Part shown: positions 51,115 to 59,925 of the stretch, in pieces
How positions within the stretch are numbered: position 1 is the first letter of the stretch
Layout of the letters: every line of letters begins with the position of its first letter
From: Parvimonas micra
GTDB lineage: Bacteria; Bacillota; Clostridia; Tissierellales; Peptoniphilaceae
Direction: 5' to 3'
Length of the DNA: 64,000 nucleotides
Assembly (NCBI RefSeq): GCF_021300775.1
Contig: NZ_JAJTJP010000002.1
Coordinates: 352,269 to 416,268 of the forward strand
The notes under the pieces: generated by a model
Databases searched by the model: none
Told to the model about the DNA's origin: nothing
The model's input: only the letters and a program-made list of their open reading frames with translations
Position numbers and translations under genes: made by a program

Positions 51115-54021
51115 ATGTATAAAGGATATAAATTATTGCAAGAAAAACATATTAAGGATGTAAATTCTGATTGTGTTTTACTTGAACATGAAAAAACGGG
51201 TGCTAGAGTTTTCTTGATGAAAAATAAAGATGATAATAAAACTTTTTGCATCGGTTTTAAAACTATTCCAAAAGATAATACCGGAATATGCCATATTATC
51301 GAGCATTGTGTGCTATCTGGATCAAGAAAATTCAAAACAAAAGAACCTTTTATGGATATGGTAAAGATTAGTACGGCAACTTTTTTAAATGCCTTAACTT
51401 TTCCTGATAAGACTGTTTATCCAGTTTCAAGTAGAAATGACAAAGATTTCAAAAACTTAATGGACGTATATATGGATGCTGTTTTCTATCCTGTTATGAA
51501 AGAAGATAGAAGAATTTTCATGCAAGAAGGTTGGCATTATGAATTAGAAAATGAAGAAGATGAACTAAACATTAAAGGTGTTGTATATAATGAAATGAAG
51601 GGAGCATATTCGGTTCCTGAAACATCTCTATATTATAAAGTTAATAACGCTCTTTGTCCTGATACAGTTTATGCTAAAGAGTCAGGTGGAGAACCTTATG
51701 AAATTCCAAATTTAACTTATGAAGATTTTTGTGAATTCCATTCTAAATATTATCATCCATCAAACTCATATATTTATTTATATGGGGATTGTGATATGGA
51801 AGAAAGACTTGAATTTTTGGATAGAGAATATCTTTCAAAATTTGAAAAAGAAGAATTGGATAATTTTGAAGGAAGTCAAAAAGCTTTTGAAAAGCCTAAA
51901 AATGTTTTTGATGAATATTCAGTTTCTAAAGATGAAGATACTAGCAATAAGACATTCTTAGCTTATGTTTCTTGTTTTGGAGAAAGTGAAGGCTTAAAAG
52001 ATGGTATAATTTCAAAATTATTAAATGAAGTCTTAATTGATATGCAAGGAGCTTATTTAAAAGAGGCTCTTCTAAAAGCTAATATATGTGAAGATGTTGC
52101 TTCTATTTCTATGGAATCTACAAAATATTCAAGCTTTGGAGTATATATAGTAAATTCTGAAAGAGAACATTTAGATAAATTTAAAGAGGTTGTCGAAGAC
52201 ATTTTAAGAGAAGTTGTAAAAAATGGAATTGATAAAGATAAATTAATGGCTGTTTTAAATAGTACAGAATTCTCTATTAGAGAGCTTTTAAATTCTACAA
52301 CTGCTGGAATAGAATGTCTATTCCATGTATGTGATAATTGGTTATATGGTAAAAATCCAATGGATTCACTTTCTTTTGATGAAACATTATCTAAAGTTCG
52401 AGAAGAAATTTTAAATAATAGATTGTTAGAAAGAATTATTGAAGAAAATGTATTAAATAACAATCATAAAGCTTTTATAGTTCTTGCTCCAAGTGCTGGT
52501 CTAAATGATAAAAAAGATGCAGCTCAAAAAGAATGGTTAAAGAGATATAAAGAGTCTTTAAATAAAATTCAATTGGAAAAAATTATTGAAAATACTAAGA
52601 ATTTGATTGAATATCAACAAACTGAAAGTACAGAAGAACAAAAAGCTACAATTCCAAAATTAAAAATTGAAGATATTGATAAGGAAACTTTAAAAATTCC
52701 TAATGAGATTACTAAAACAGAAGATGTTACAGTTTTAAAACATGATCTTTTCACATCTGGAATAAGTTATGTGGATATTTGTTTTGACTTAAAACACATT
52801 TCTAAAGATGAAATAGTATATGCTTCATTAATTGAAAATTTACTTAAATCTTTAGATAAAAAGTCAATGTCATATAAGGATTTTTCAGTTGAAACATTTT
52901 TACGTTGTGGTGGAATCTCAACATCAATTACAACTATGACAAATTCTAAAAATAGAGAAAAATTTGTCCCTAAATTCATAGTAAGCGTAAAATTCTTCCC
53001 AGAAAAATTAAAAGAAACTATAGAGCTTTTAAAAATCTTATTAACAGAAACTGTGTTTACAGATAAGAATAGAATAAAAGAAGAAGTTTTAGCTATAAAA
53101 GGTGAATTAGAACAAGATGTTATAGGTGCTGGACATATATACGGAATAAATAGAGCTAAATCATATTATTCTAATAAGGCATATTATGATGAAAAAGTTA
53201 AAGGAATTGACTATTTGAAATTCATTCAAGATTTGGCTGATAATTTTGATGCTAGAATTGATAATGTAATTGAAAAAATGGAATTTGTTTACAATAGAAT
53301 GTTTAAATTAAATGAATCTATCGTAAATATAACTACAACAAAAGATAATTTCGAAAATATTGAAAGAGAATTTGTAAAATTAGTAAGAGAATTTCCAAAT
53401 ATTGAAGATTCATCTTATGACTTTACATTTGAAAAAGAAAACTTAAAAGAGGGGATTGCAACATCATCTGATGTAAATTATGTTACATTTGCTGGAGATA
53501 TGAAGAGATATGGGGTTGAATACTCTGGAAGTTTTGCGTTGCTTTCAAAAATATTGAGTACAACTCATATGCACAATAATATTAGAGCTATTGGTGGAGC
53601 TTATGGTGCTGGTTTTAGTATAACTAAAGATAGTGAAATAATAATGTTTAGTTATAGAGATCCAAATTTAAAATCCACAAAAGAAATATTTGCTTCTGTT
53701 GGAAATTATGTTTCAGAAATGGAAATATCTGATGAAGATTTAGAAAGCTTCAAAATTTCATTGGTAAAAGATTTTAATCCATTGCTAACTCCAAAACATA
53801 AGGGTTATACTTCAATGATTATGTATATTACAGATTCTAACGAAAAAGAATTAGAATTATATCTTGAACAACTTCTAAACGCTAAATTAGAAGATTTAAA
53901 AGAGCTTTCAAATGTAATTGACAAAACATTAAGTCAAGATTCATTTGTTGTTGTAGGTAATACTAATAAAATAAAAGAAAATTCTGAAGAATTTAATAAT
54001 ATTGTAGTTTTGAAAAAATAA
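51115..54021 (+). CDS. M16C-family insulinase-like metallopeptidase
   Basis: 968 residues, the length of the PreP/Cym1-type M16C enzymes. The inverted zinc motif HxxEH is seen in GICHIIEHCVLSGSRKF, with a downstream Glu in the VVYNEMKGAY segment as third ligand. The C-terminal half holds the inactive peptidase-like domains and the M16C-associated region (ELEQDVIGAGHIYGINRAKSYYS). It should degrade oligopeptides in the cytoplasm, as no signal peptide is present. ATG behind AGGAGG. Terminator follows. Confidence 0.93.
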   Translation: MYKGYKLLQEKHIKDVNSDCVLLEHEKTGARVFLMKNKDDNKTFCIGFKTIPKDNTGICHIIEHCVLSGSRKFKTKEPFMDMVKISTATFLNALTFPDKTVYPVSSRNDKDFKNLMDVYMDAVFYPVMKEDRRIFMQEGWHYELENEEDELNIKGVVYNEMKGAYSVPETSLYYKVNNALCPDTVYAKESGGEPYEIPNLTYEDFCEFHSKYYHPSNSYIYLYGDCDMEERLEFLDREYLSKFEKEELDNFEGSQKAFEKPKNVFDEYSVSKDEDTSNKTFLAYVSCFGESEGLKDGIISKLLNEVLIDMQGAYLKEALLKANICEDVASISMESTKYSSFGVYIVNSEREHLDKFKEVVEDILREVVKNGIDKDKLMAVLNSTEFSIRELLNSTTAGIECLFHVCDNWLYGKNPMDSLSFDETLSKVREEILNNRLLERIIEENVLNNNHKAFIVLAPSAGLNDKKDAAQKEWLKRYKESLNKIQLEKIIENTKNLIEYQQTESTEEQKATIPKLKIEDIDKETLKIPNEITKTEDVTVLKHDLFTSGISYVDICFDLKHISKDEIVYASLIENLLKSLDKKSMSYKDFSVETFLRCGGISTSITTMTNSKNREKFVPKFIVSVKFFPEKLKETIELLKILLTETVFTDKNRIKEEVLAIKGELEQDVIGAGHIYGINRAKSYYSNKAYYDEKVKGIDYLKFIQDLADNFDARIDNVIEKMEFVYNRMFKLNESIVNITTTKDNFENIEREFVKLVREFPNIEDSSYDFTFEKENLKEGIATSSDVNYVTFAGDMKRYGVEYSGSFALLSKILSTTHMHNNIRAIGGAYGAGFSITKDSEIIMFSYRDPNLKSTKEIFASVGNYVSEMEISDEDLESFKISLVKDFNPLLTPKHKGYTSMIMYITDSNEKELELYLEQLLNAKLEDLKELSNVIDKTLSQDSFVVVGNTNKIKENSEEFNNIVVLKK

Positions 54022-54055
54022 CTAAGAAGGTTAAGTTTAACTTAACCTTCTTTTT
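54022..54055 (+). terminator. Terminator of the ddl-murF-peptidase unit
   Basis: AAGAAGGTTAAG / CTTAACCTTCTT stem with loop TTTAA and T run. Confidence 0.92.
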
Positions 54056-54195
54056 AATTTACAAAAGATGTTAGATTACATATAACAAATATTAATATTT
54101 TAAATTTTTTAGTTTGTCTTATATGAGTTTAAAAACGTTAATAAACAAAGCTTATAGATAAAGAATATCCATAAGAAATTACTATAACCAAATTA

Positions 54196-54223
54196 TTGAC
54201 TAATTTACTTTAGATGATATAAT
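54196..54223 (+). promoter_or_regulatory. Promoter of the first substrate-binding lipoprotein gene
   Basis: TTGACT (54196-54201), 16-nt spacer, TATAAT (54218-54223). The sequence around it is closely similar to that at 55552-55579. Confidence 0.82.
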
Positions 54224-54226
54224 TTT

Positions 54227-54292
54227 ATTAATCAAATATATTTTGGATAAGAAAATATATTATTATATATTTTAACAATATATTTGATTAAT
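54227..54292 (+). promoter_or_regulatory. 16-bp inverted repeat in the leader of the first lipoprotein gene
   Basis: ATTAATCAAATATATT (54227-54242) is the exact reverse complement of AATATATTTGATTAAT (54277-54292). The left arm is at the transcription start; the right arm ends 7 nt before GGAGG. Confidence 0.65.
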
Positions 54293-54311
54293 ATTATTTG
54301 GAGGATTAGAT

Positions 54312-55388
54312 ATGAATAAAAGAGGAGTAAGTATATTGTTATTATCAGCTATGCTTTTTAGTGTTTCAGGTTGTGGAAAGACTGCAAAGAGAGTAGATGA
54401 TAAAGCTGAAACAAAAACTGAAGAGACTAATAATAAATTGACTATTGGGAAAGTTGATTTGAATGATCCAAATTTAGAAGAAAAGTGGAAAAAAGAACCT
54501 GCTTATGGAAGAAAAATAATAATTAACTTTGATGGAGGTCTTTGTGCATCTACTTTGGGTGTTACTCATGCAAAGGGATATTTTGCAAAGCAAGGTATAG
54601 AAACGGAAGTAGTTAATAGTCCGGAACCTAAAGATGCTATTGCAACTGGGAAGATAGATGTTATGGTTGAACATATTTCAACATCTCTAGTTCCAGCTAT
54701 CAATGGATTAAATATCACTTTTACAAGAGCTGTAAATACAGGATGTAGAACTATGTTTGTTTTAAATGAATCCGAAATAAAGTCAACAAAAGATTTAGAG
54801 GGAAAAGTTGTTGGTGTTAATGGCGGAATAGGATCTGGAGACCATAATATAAGTCTTAGATTTTTCGCAAAAGATAATGTAGATCAAACAAAGGTAAAAT
54901 TCAAACCGGTTGAAAGTGCAGCTTTAATTCAAGCTATGAAAAATGGAGAAATAAGTGCATGTGTGTTATCTGATCAATATGCAAAAGAATTCATTGAAAA
55001 AGGTATAATTAGAGCGATTCGTTCTATAACTTGGGATGACGATTTTAAGATTGAACCATGTTGTGTACTTATATTAAATAAGAAGTTCGTTGAAGAAAAT
55101 CCTATAACAGCAGCAAAGATTACTGAAGCGCATAAACAAGCAAGTGATTGGGTAGAAGATCATAAAGAAGAAACTGCTGATATAGTGAAAGCTAACAATT
55201 GGGGTTCAGGTAATAGAGATATTGATTTATATTTTTTAAATGCTTACAGCTTTAGAGTATCTGATGAACAAACTGAAAAATCTTTAAATGATATTGTAAA
55301 AGATTATAAAAACTTCGGATTAATAGATAAGAATAAAGAAGCTACAGATATCTTAAAAGAAGTTTGGAAGCCTATTAATCAAAAATAA
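54312..55388 (+). CDS. ABC transporter substrate-binding lipoprotein, NitT/TauT (NMT1-like) family, copy 1
   Basis: 358 residues. Signal with lipobox SVSGC (Cys21), then a charged linker and an NMT1/SsuA-like periplasmic-binding fold: NFDGGLCASTLGVTHAKGYFAKQGIETEVV, ATGKIDVMVEHIS, NGGIGSGDHNISLRFFAKDNV, and EPCCVLILNKKFVEENP. Cysteines at 78 and 145 and the vicinal pair in EPCC are shared with copy 2 (55667-56746); several are in segments that line the ligand cleft in this family. The two copies are roughly 60% identical by eye. This copy has its own promoter and terminator, apart from the permease operon. Substrate unknown; sulfonate, nitrate or thiamine-precursor ligands are known for relatives. 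Confidence 0.85.
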   Translation: MNKRGVSILLLSAMLFSVSGCGKTAKRVDDKAETKTEETNNKLTIGKVDLNDPNLEEKWKKEPAYGRKIIINFDGGLCASTLGVTHAKGYFAKQGIETEVVNSPEPKDAIATGKIDVMVEHISTSLVPAINGLNITFTRAVNTGCRTMFVLNESEIKSTKDLEGKVVGVNGGIGSGDHNISLRFFAKDNVDQTKVKFKPVESAALIQAMKNGEISACVLSDQYAKEFIEKGIIRAIRSITWDDDFKIEPCCVLILNKKFVEENPITAAKITEAHKQASDWVEDHKEETADIVKANNWGSGNRDIDLYFLNAYSFRVSDEQTEKSLNDIVKDYKNFGLIDKNKEATDILKEVWKPINQK

Positions 55389-55411
55389 TATGAATAAATT
55401 AAGTTGTTTTT

Positions 55412-55443
55412 AAAAAAAGAGTTATATTATAACTCTTTTTTAT
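55412..55443 (+). terminator. Terminator after lipoprotein copy 1
   Basis: AAAAAAGAGTTAT / ATAACTCTTTTTT stem with loop ATT and T run. Confidence 0.9.
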
Positions 55444-55551
55444 TATTTTAAATTTTACGTTAATATAAATTTTAATATTTAAGAAAAACTATTTCATAAG
55501 CTTTACTTATAAATATTAGTATTACTATAAAGAATTAATATATATAAATCA

Positions 55552-55579
55552 TTGACTTAATTACTATACATGATATAAT
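55552..55579 (+). promoter_or_regulatory. Promoter of the lipoprotein copy 2-permease-ATPase operon
   Basis: TTGACT (55552-55557), 16-nt spacer, TATAAT (55574-55579), a duplicate of the promoter at 54196-54223. Confidence 0.82.
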
Positions 55580-55586
55580 TTAGTTA

Positions 55587-55643
55587 GTCAAAAATTTATT
55601 AAATAACAATTAATATTATTACATAGTTTAACAAAGTTTTGAC
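55587..55643 (+). promoter_or_regulatory. Inverted repeat in the leader of lipoprotein copy 2
   Basis: GTCAAAA (55587-55593) pairs with TTTTGAC (55637-55643), extended by further T-A pairs after one mismatch. Position and size correspond to the 16-bp repeat of copy 1, although the bases differ. Confidence 0.5.
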
Positions 55644-55666
55644 AATACAATATTGGAGGATTAGAT

Positions 55667-56746
55667 ATGAATAAAAAAGGGATAAGTATATTGTTGCTAT
55701 CAGCAATGTTGTTTAGTGTTTCAGGTTGTGGAAAGACAGCAAAAAGAGCTGATGAAAAACAAACAACAGAAAAGAAAGATGATAAGAATGAAAAGAAAAT
55801 GACTATTGCAGATGTTGATTTAAACGATCCTGATTTAGAGGAAAAATGGAAAAAAGAACCTCGTTATGGTACTAAGTTAGTTTTTGCATATAATGGAGGA
55901 CTTTGTACTTCAGGTTTAGGGATTGCACAAGTTAAAGGTTTCTTAGCTAAACAAGGACTTGAAGCAGAAATTAAAAATATTCCTAACGCAATGGATGCTA
56001 TTGGAACTGGTAAGGCTGATGCTAATACAGACCATATTTCAACTTCAGTAGTTCCTGCTGTTAATGGAGTTAATGCCGTATTTACAAGAGCTGCACAAAC
56101 AGGATGTAAATCTCTTTATGTTCTTAAAGACTCACCTTATCAAAAGACATCAGATTTAATTGGAAAAAGTATTGCTATTCATGATGCGATTGGTGGCTCA
56201 GACCATAATATAACTCTTAGATTCTTAGCTAGAGATAAGATTGATTATACAAAAATCAAATTTAAAGTAATTGAAAATGCTGCTACTATTCAAGCATTAC
56301 AAAATGGTGAAGTTGAAGCATCTATGTTCTCAGATCAATTTGCTCAAAAATTTGTTGATCAAGGTATTTTAAGACCAATTCGTTCAATTACTTTTGATGA
56401 TGATTTCAAAACAGAACCATGTTGTGTACTTATTTTAAATAAACAATTTGTTGAAGAAAACCCTATTACAGCTGCTAAATTAACTAAAGCTCATAAAGAA
56501 GCTAGTGATTGGATTGAAGAAAATAAAAAAGAAGCTTCAGAAATTATAAATCAAAACAACTGGGGTTCTGGAGATGTTGAAAAAGATACTAAATTCTTAA
56601 AAACTTATAACTTTAAAGTATCTGATGAACAAACTGAAAAAACATTAATTAATGTATTAGATGATTATAAAGCATTCAATCTTATTAAATCAGAACTTGA
56701 CACTAATGAAACTTTGTCAAAAATCTGGAGACCAGCTAAAAAATAA
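55667..56746 (+). CDS. ABC transporter substrate-binding lipoprotein, NitT/TauT (NMT1-like) family, copy 2
   Basis: 359 residues, paralogue of the gene at 54312-55388, with an almost identical signal (MNKKGISILLLSAMLFSVSGCGKTAKR) and lipobox at Cys21. Cysteines are Cys80 (GGLCTSG), Cys147 (QTGCKSL) and Cys252-Cys253 (EPCCVLIL). The fold segments GTGKADANTDHIS and HDAIGGSDHNITLRFLARD match copy 1. It is the first gene of the transporter operon, with the permease 11 nt downstream. It delivers the ligand to the permease at the outer face of the membrane. Confidence 0.87.
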   Translation: MNKKGISILLLSAMLFSVSGCGKTAKRADEKQTTEKKDDKNEKKMTIADVDLNDPDLEEKWKKEPRYGTKLVFAYNGGLCTSGLGIAQVKGFLAKQGLEAEIKNIPNAMDAIGTGKADANTDHISTSVVPAVNGVNAVFTRAAQTGCKSLYVLKDSPYQKTSDLIGKSIAIHDAIGGSDHNITLRFLARDKIDYTKIKFKVIENAATIQALQNGEVEASMFSDQFAQKFVDQGILRPIRSITFDDDFKTEPCCVLILNKQFVEENPITAAKLTKAHKEASDWIEENKKEASEIINQNNWGSGDVEKDTKFLKTYNFKVSDEQTEKTLINVLDDYKAFNLIKSELDTNETLSKIWRPAKK

Positions 56747-56757
56747 TTGAGGTTAGT

Positions 56758-57780
56758 ATGAGTGGTATAGATTTAAAGAGTTTAACTAAAGAGCAATTAA
56801 GGGAAATTGAACAAAAACCTAAGAGTAAATTGAGTAAGATTTTAGATAAAGTTATACTTTTTTTACCTGTTTTTTCAATTATCCTTGCTCTGTTAGAGTA
56901 CTATTATGTCCCTAATTATGGAAACAATTTAATTACAGATGTATATGGAATATTTTTAGGTGCTCAACTAATTATATTCTTGGTGTTAGGGATTTTATCG
57001 TTTTTTATAAAGAGAGTGTATTATAGAATTAGACATATCGCCCCATTTGCGACTTTTGTTTATATTTTGTTAATGATATATGATTATGCGACTTTAAAGA
57101 CAAATTCATTATTACTGCCTTATTTTCCCTGGGTAGATAATATTTTAAATGCAATGTTAACAGATCAAGCGTATTTGTTAGACTGTATTAAGAATTCATT
57201 AAAGTTATTATTTACAGGATATTTCTGGGGTGTGTTAATAGGACTTATAACTGGTATAGCATGTGGTTACAGTAAAATTGTAAGTTATTGGATTTCTCCT
57301 TTTATGAAATTGTTAGGAGCGATTCCTTCAATAACTTGGATACCTGTTATCATGGTATTTGCTAGTTCTCTTTTCAAGGGAGCTGTAATAGTTATTGCGC
57401 TTGGTGTATGGTTTTCTGTAACTATGTCTAGTTATACTGGAATTAAAAATATAGATGTTTCTTATTATGAAGCTGCAAAAACATTAGGAGCTAGTGAGAG
57501 ACAATTGATTTTAAATATTGCAATTCCTTCAGCTTTACCACATATTTTTCAAGGTCTAGTTATGGGTATGAGTACAGCCTGTGTTTCTCTTTTAGCCGCT
57601 GAAATGATAGGGGTTGAATCAGGACTTGGTTGGTATATAACATGGCAAAGAGGCTGGGCGAAGTTTTCAAATATGTATGGTGCAATTATTATAATCTGTA
57701 TTATATTTGTTGTAGTAAATTTTGCTTTGGGTTATATTAGAAAGAAAGTTCTTAAGTGGCAAGAAGGAGTGATACAATAA
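56758..57780 (+). CDS. ABC transporter permease, SsuC/TauC type
   Basis: 340 residues. It has a longer N-terminus than usual (~130 residues with two to three extra membrane segments) before the standard binding-protein-dependent permease domain. The EAA loop YYEAAKTLGASERQLILNIAIPSALPHIFQGLVMG is clear. The C-terminal GLGWYITWQRGWAKFSNMYGAII is typical of the NitT/TauT group. It forms the membrane channel with the ATPase encoded in the overlapping next gene. Confidence 0.9.
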   Translation: MSGIDLKSLTKEQLREIEQKPKSKLSKILDKVILFLPVFSIILALLEYYYVPNYGNNLITDVYGIFLGAQLIIFLVLGILSFFIKRVYYRIRHIAPFATFVYILLMIYDYATLKTNSLLLPYFPWVDNILNAMLTDQAYLLDCIKNSLKLLFTGYFWGVLIGLITGIACGYSKIVSYWISPFMKLLGAIPSITWIPVIMVFASSLFKGAVIVIALGVWFSVTMSSYTGIKNIDVSYYEAAKTLGASERQLILNIAIPSALPHIFQGLVMGMSTACVSLLAAEMIGVESGLGWYITWQRGWAKFSNMYGAIIIICIIFVVVNFALGYIRKKVLKWQEGVIQ

Positions 57781-58541
57781 TGGAAAAAAGAAAATTAGAA
57801 TTAAAAAATGTAACAAAAATTTTTCCTAATTTCGATAATAAAGGTATCACTGAAGTTCTTCACGATATAAATCTTACAGTTGAAGAGGGAGAATTTGTTT
57901 GTATTGTTGGGCCATCAGGTTGTGGAAAGTCAACTCTATTAAGATTGGTTTCAGGACTTATTCCTGTAACTGCAGGAGAGCTTTTACTTAACGGAAAAGT
58001 TATAGATGGTACAAATGTTAATAGAGGAATGGTATTTCAAAAACATACACTTTTTCCTTGGTTAACGCTTAGACAAAATGTTGAGTTTAGTTTTAAAATG
58101 GCTGGAAAATTAAAAGATAATAAAGAAAAAGTTGATAGATTTATCAAAATGATTGGAATGGAAGATTTTCAAAATTTCTATCCTCATCAACTTTCAGGGG
58201 GTATGGCTCAAAGAGTTGCTCTTATAAGAACAATGATAACTGAACCTGAAGTGTTCTTGCTTGATGAACCTCTTGGTGCTTTGGATGCTTTTACAAGAAT
58301 GAATATTCAACATGAATTAATAGAAATGTGGAAGACAAATAAAAATATGATGTTTATGCTAGTAACTCATGATGTGGATGAAGCAATTTATCTTGGAACT
58401 AGAGTTATTGTTATGGCACCAAGACCTGGGGTTATAAAAGAGGATATTAAGATAGATATGGAATATCCTAGAAATAGAAATAGTGATGAATTTATTGAGC
58501 ATAGAAAACATATATTAGATGTTCTTAATTTTACAACTTAG
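57780..58541 (+). CDS. ABC transporter ATP-binding protein, NitT/TauT type
   Basis: 253 residues from ATG 57780, which overlaps the permease stop (taATG) behind AAGGAGTG. GPSGCGKST is Walker A, LSGGMAQRVALIRT the signature, VFLLDEPLGALD Walker B and D-loop, and VTHDVDEAI the switch His. FQKHTLFPWLTLRQNV is the Q-loop region of SsuB/TauB relatives. Last gene of the transporter operon. No enzyme of thiamine, sulfonate or nitrate metabolism follows; the next genes encode a double-cubane reductase system. Confidence 0.92.
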   Translation: MEKRKLELKNVTKIFPNFDNKGITEVLHDINLTVEEGEFVCIVGPSGCGKSTLLRLVSGLIPVTAGELLLNGKVIDGTNVNRGMVFQKHTLFPWLTLRQNVEFSFKMAGKLKDNKEKVDRFIKMIGMEDFQNFYPHQLSGGMAQRVALIRTMITEPEVFLLDEPLGALDAFTRMNIQHELIEMWKTNKNMMFMLVTHDVDEAIYLGTRVIVMAPRPGVIKEDIKIDMEYPRNRNSDEFIEHRKHILDVLNFTT

Positions 58542-58586
58542 TGAAGTTGTATATAAATTTAAATTTTAGTTTAATTATATAATGTT

Positions 58587-58642
58587 CCTATTCGCAAAAG
58601 AGATGAGTTCGTCAGTGGCTTGTCTTTTTTGCTTATAATAGG
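58587..58642 (+). other. Large imperfect palindrome (56 nt hairpin)
   Basis: A 14-bp uninterrupted stem (58594-58607 with 58619-58632, including G-U pairs) is capped by an 11-nt loop and extended after an internal loop by CCTATT (58587-58592) / AATAGG (58637-58642). It lies in the 214-nt gap between the transporter and reductase genes. As an RNA it would be a strong hairpin with a U-rich 3' arm: a terminator of the transporter operon, or part of the reductase leader. Confidence 0.7.
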
Positions 58643-58755
58643 CTTTTCTTATGAATAACAATTATCTAATAAGAAAATTGAATTTAACTTTTTGAATTAA
58701 ATAATATATAATTTAATTAGAAATATTTAAAAATAATTTATTAAAAGGAGATGCT

Positions 58756-59925
58756 ATGAAAGAAGAAAGAAACAATATAAAACTTCCGAGTAAATTTGAT
58801 GATTTTAATGAAACTAGAAAAAATGGTTTCTTAAAAATGAAAGAATTAAAAGAATCTGGAAAAAATGTTGCCGGTATTTTTTGTACATATACACCGCAAG
58901 AAGTTATTTATGCAGCGGGACTTATTCCGGTTAGCTTATGCGCTACTACTGAAGATTCTATTAAATATGCAGAAAGAGATTTACCAAAAAATCTTTGCCC
59001 ACTTATAAAATCAAGCTATGGTTTTGCAGTTAGTGATACTTGCCCATATTTTTATTTTTCAGATATAATAATTGGAGAAACGACTTGTGATGGAAAGAAA
59101 AAGATGTATGAACTAATGGGTGATTTTAAAGATGTTCATGTAATGCAATTACCACAAAATAATACAGATGAATTATCTTTTAAACTATGGACAAATGAAA
59201 TCTATAAATTAAAGAGAAGATTAGAAGAAAAATTCGATGTTGAGATAACTGATGAAAAACTATGGGAAGCTATAAAAATAGGAAATCAAGAAAGAAGAAA
59301 TTTAAAAAACTTTTTTGAACTTGGGAAATTAAATCCATCTCCTTTAAGTGGTGTAACTATGAGTGGAACTCAGGATGCTTTTGGTTTTAATTTTGATAGG
59401 GAAGAAAAAAATAAGAGTATTGTTGAAAAAACAAAAGAAATATATGAATTGTGGGAAAAAGAACTTAAAGGAAAAAAAACTAACAGACCAAGAATTTTAA
59501 TTACAGGATGTCCTGTAGGAGGAGTTCGTGAAAAAATTCTTACAAGAATTGAAGAGGCTGGAGCTGATATTGTTGTTTATGAAAACTGTTCTGGAGTTCG
59601 TGAGAAACTTGAATTAATAGATGAAACAATAGAAAATCCTATAGAAGCAATTGCGAAAAAATATCTTAATTTAAGTTGTTCTGTTATGACTCCAAATGAA
59701 AAGAGATTCAAAGATCTAGATACTCTTATTGATGAATATCAAGTTGATGCTGTTATTGAAATTGTACTACAAGCTTGTCATACATTTGCAGTTGAATCAA
59801 CAAAGGTTAAAAAGTTTGTAACTGAGAAGAAAGGTAAACCATATATGTATATTGAATCTGACTACTCTATGACTGATGTTGGACAGGTTTCAACTAGAAT
59901 TGAAGCGTTTTTGGAGATGATATAA
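58756..59925 (+). CDS. Double-cubane-cluster anaerobic reductase (2-hydroxyacyl-CoA dehydratase-like, DCCP type)
   Basis: 389 residues; ATG behind AAAAGGAG. It belongs to the HgdB/BcrC-like superfamily. FCTYTPQEVIYAAGLIPVSLCATTEDSI, ERDLPKNLCPLIKSSYGF and DTCPYFYFSDIIIGETTCDGKKKMYE place cysteines as in the single-subunit double-cubane cluster proteins, which hold an [8Fe-9S] cluster and reduce small molecules such as acetylene in vitro. TGCPVGGVREKI and LQACHTFAVES continue the pattern. True 2-hydroxyacyl-CoA dehydratases need two such subunits; only one is encoded here, beside an activator, which favours the DCCP assignment. Physiological substrate unknown. Confidence 0.85.
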   Translation: MKEERNNIKLPSKFDDFNETRKNGFLKMKELKESGKNVAGIFCTYTPQEVIYAAGLIPVSLCATTEDSIKYAERDLPKNLCPLIKSSYGFAVSDTCPYFYFSDIIIGETTCDGKKKMYELMGDFKDVHVMQLPQNNTDELSFKLWTNEIYKLKRRLEEKFDVEITDEKLWEAIKIGNQERRNLKNFFELGKLNPSPLSGVTMSGTQDAFGFNFDREEKNKSIVEKTKEIYELWEKELKGKKTNRPRILITGCPVGGVREKILTRIEEAGADIVVYENCSGVREKLELIDETIENPIEAIAKKYLNLSCSVMTPNEKRFKDLDTLIDEYQVDAVIEIVLQACHTFAVESTKVKKFVTEKKGKPYMYIESDYSMTDVGQVSTRIEAFLEMI

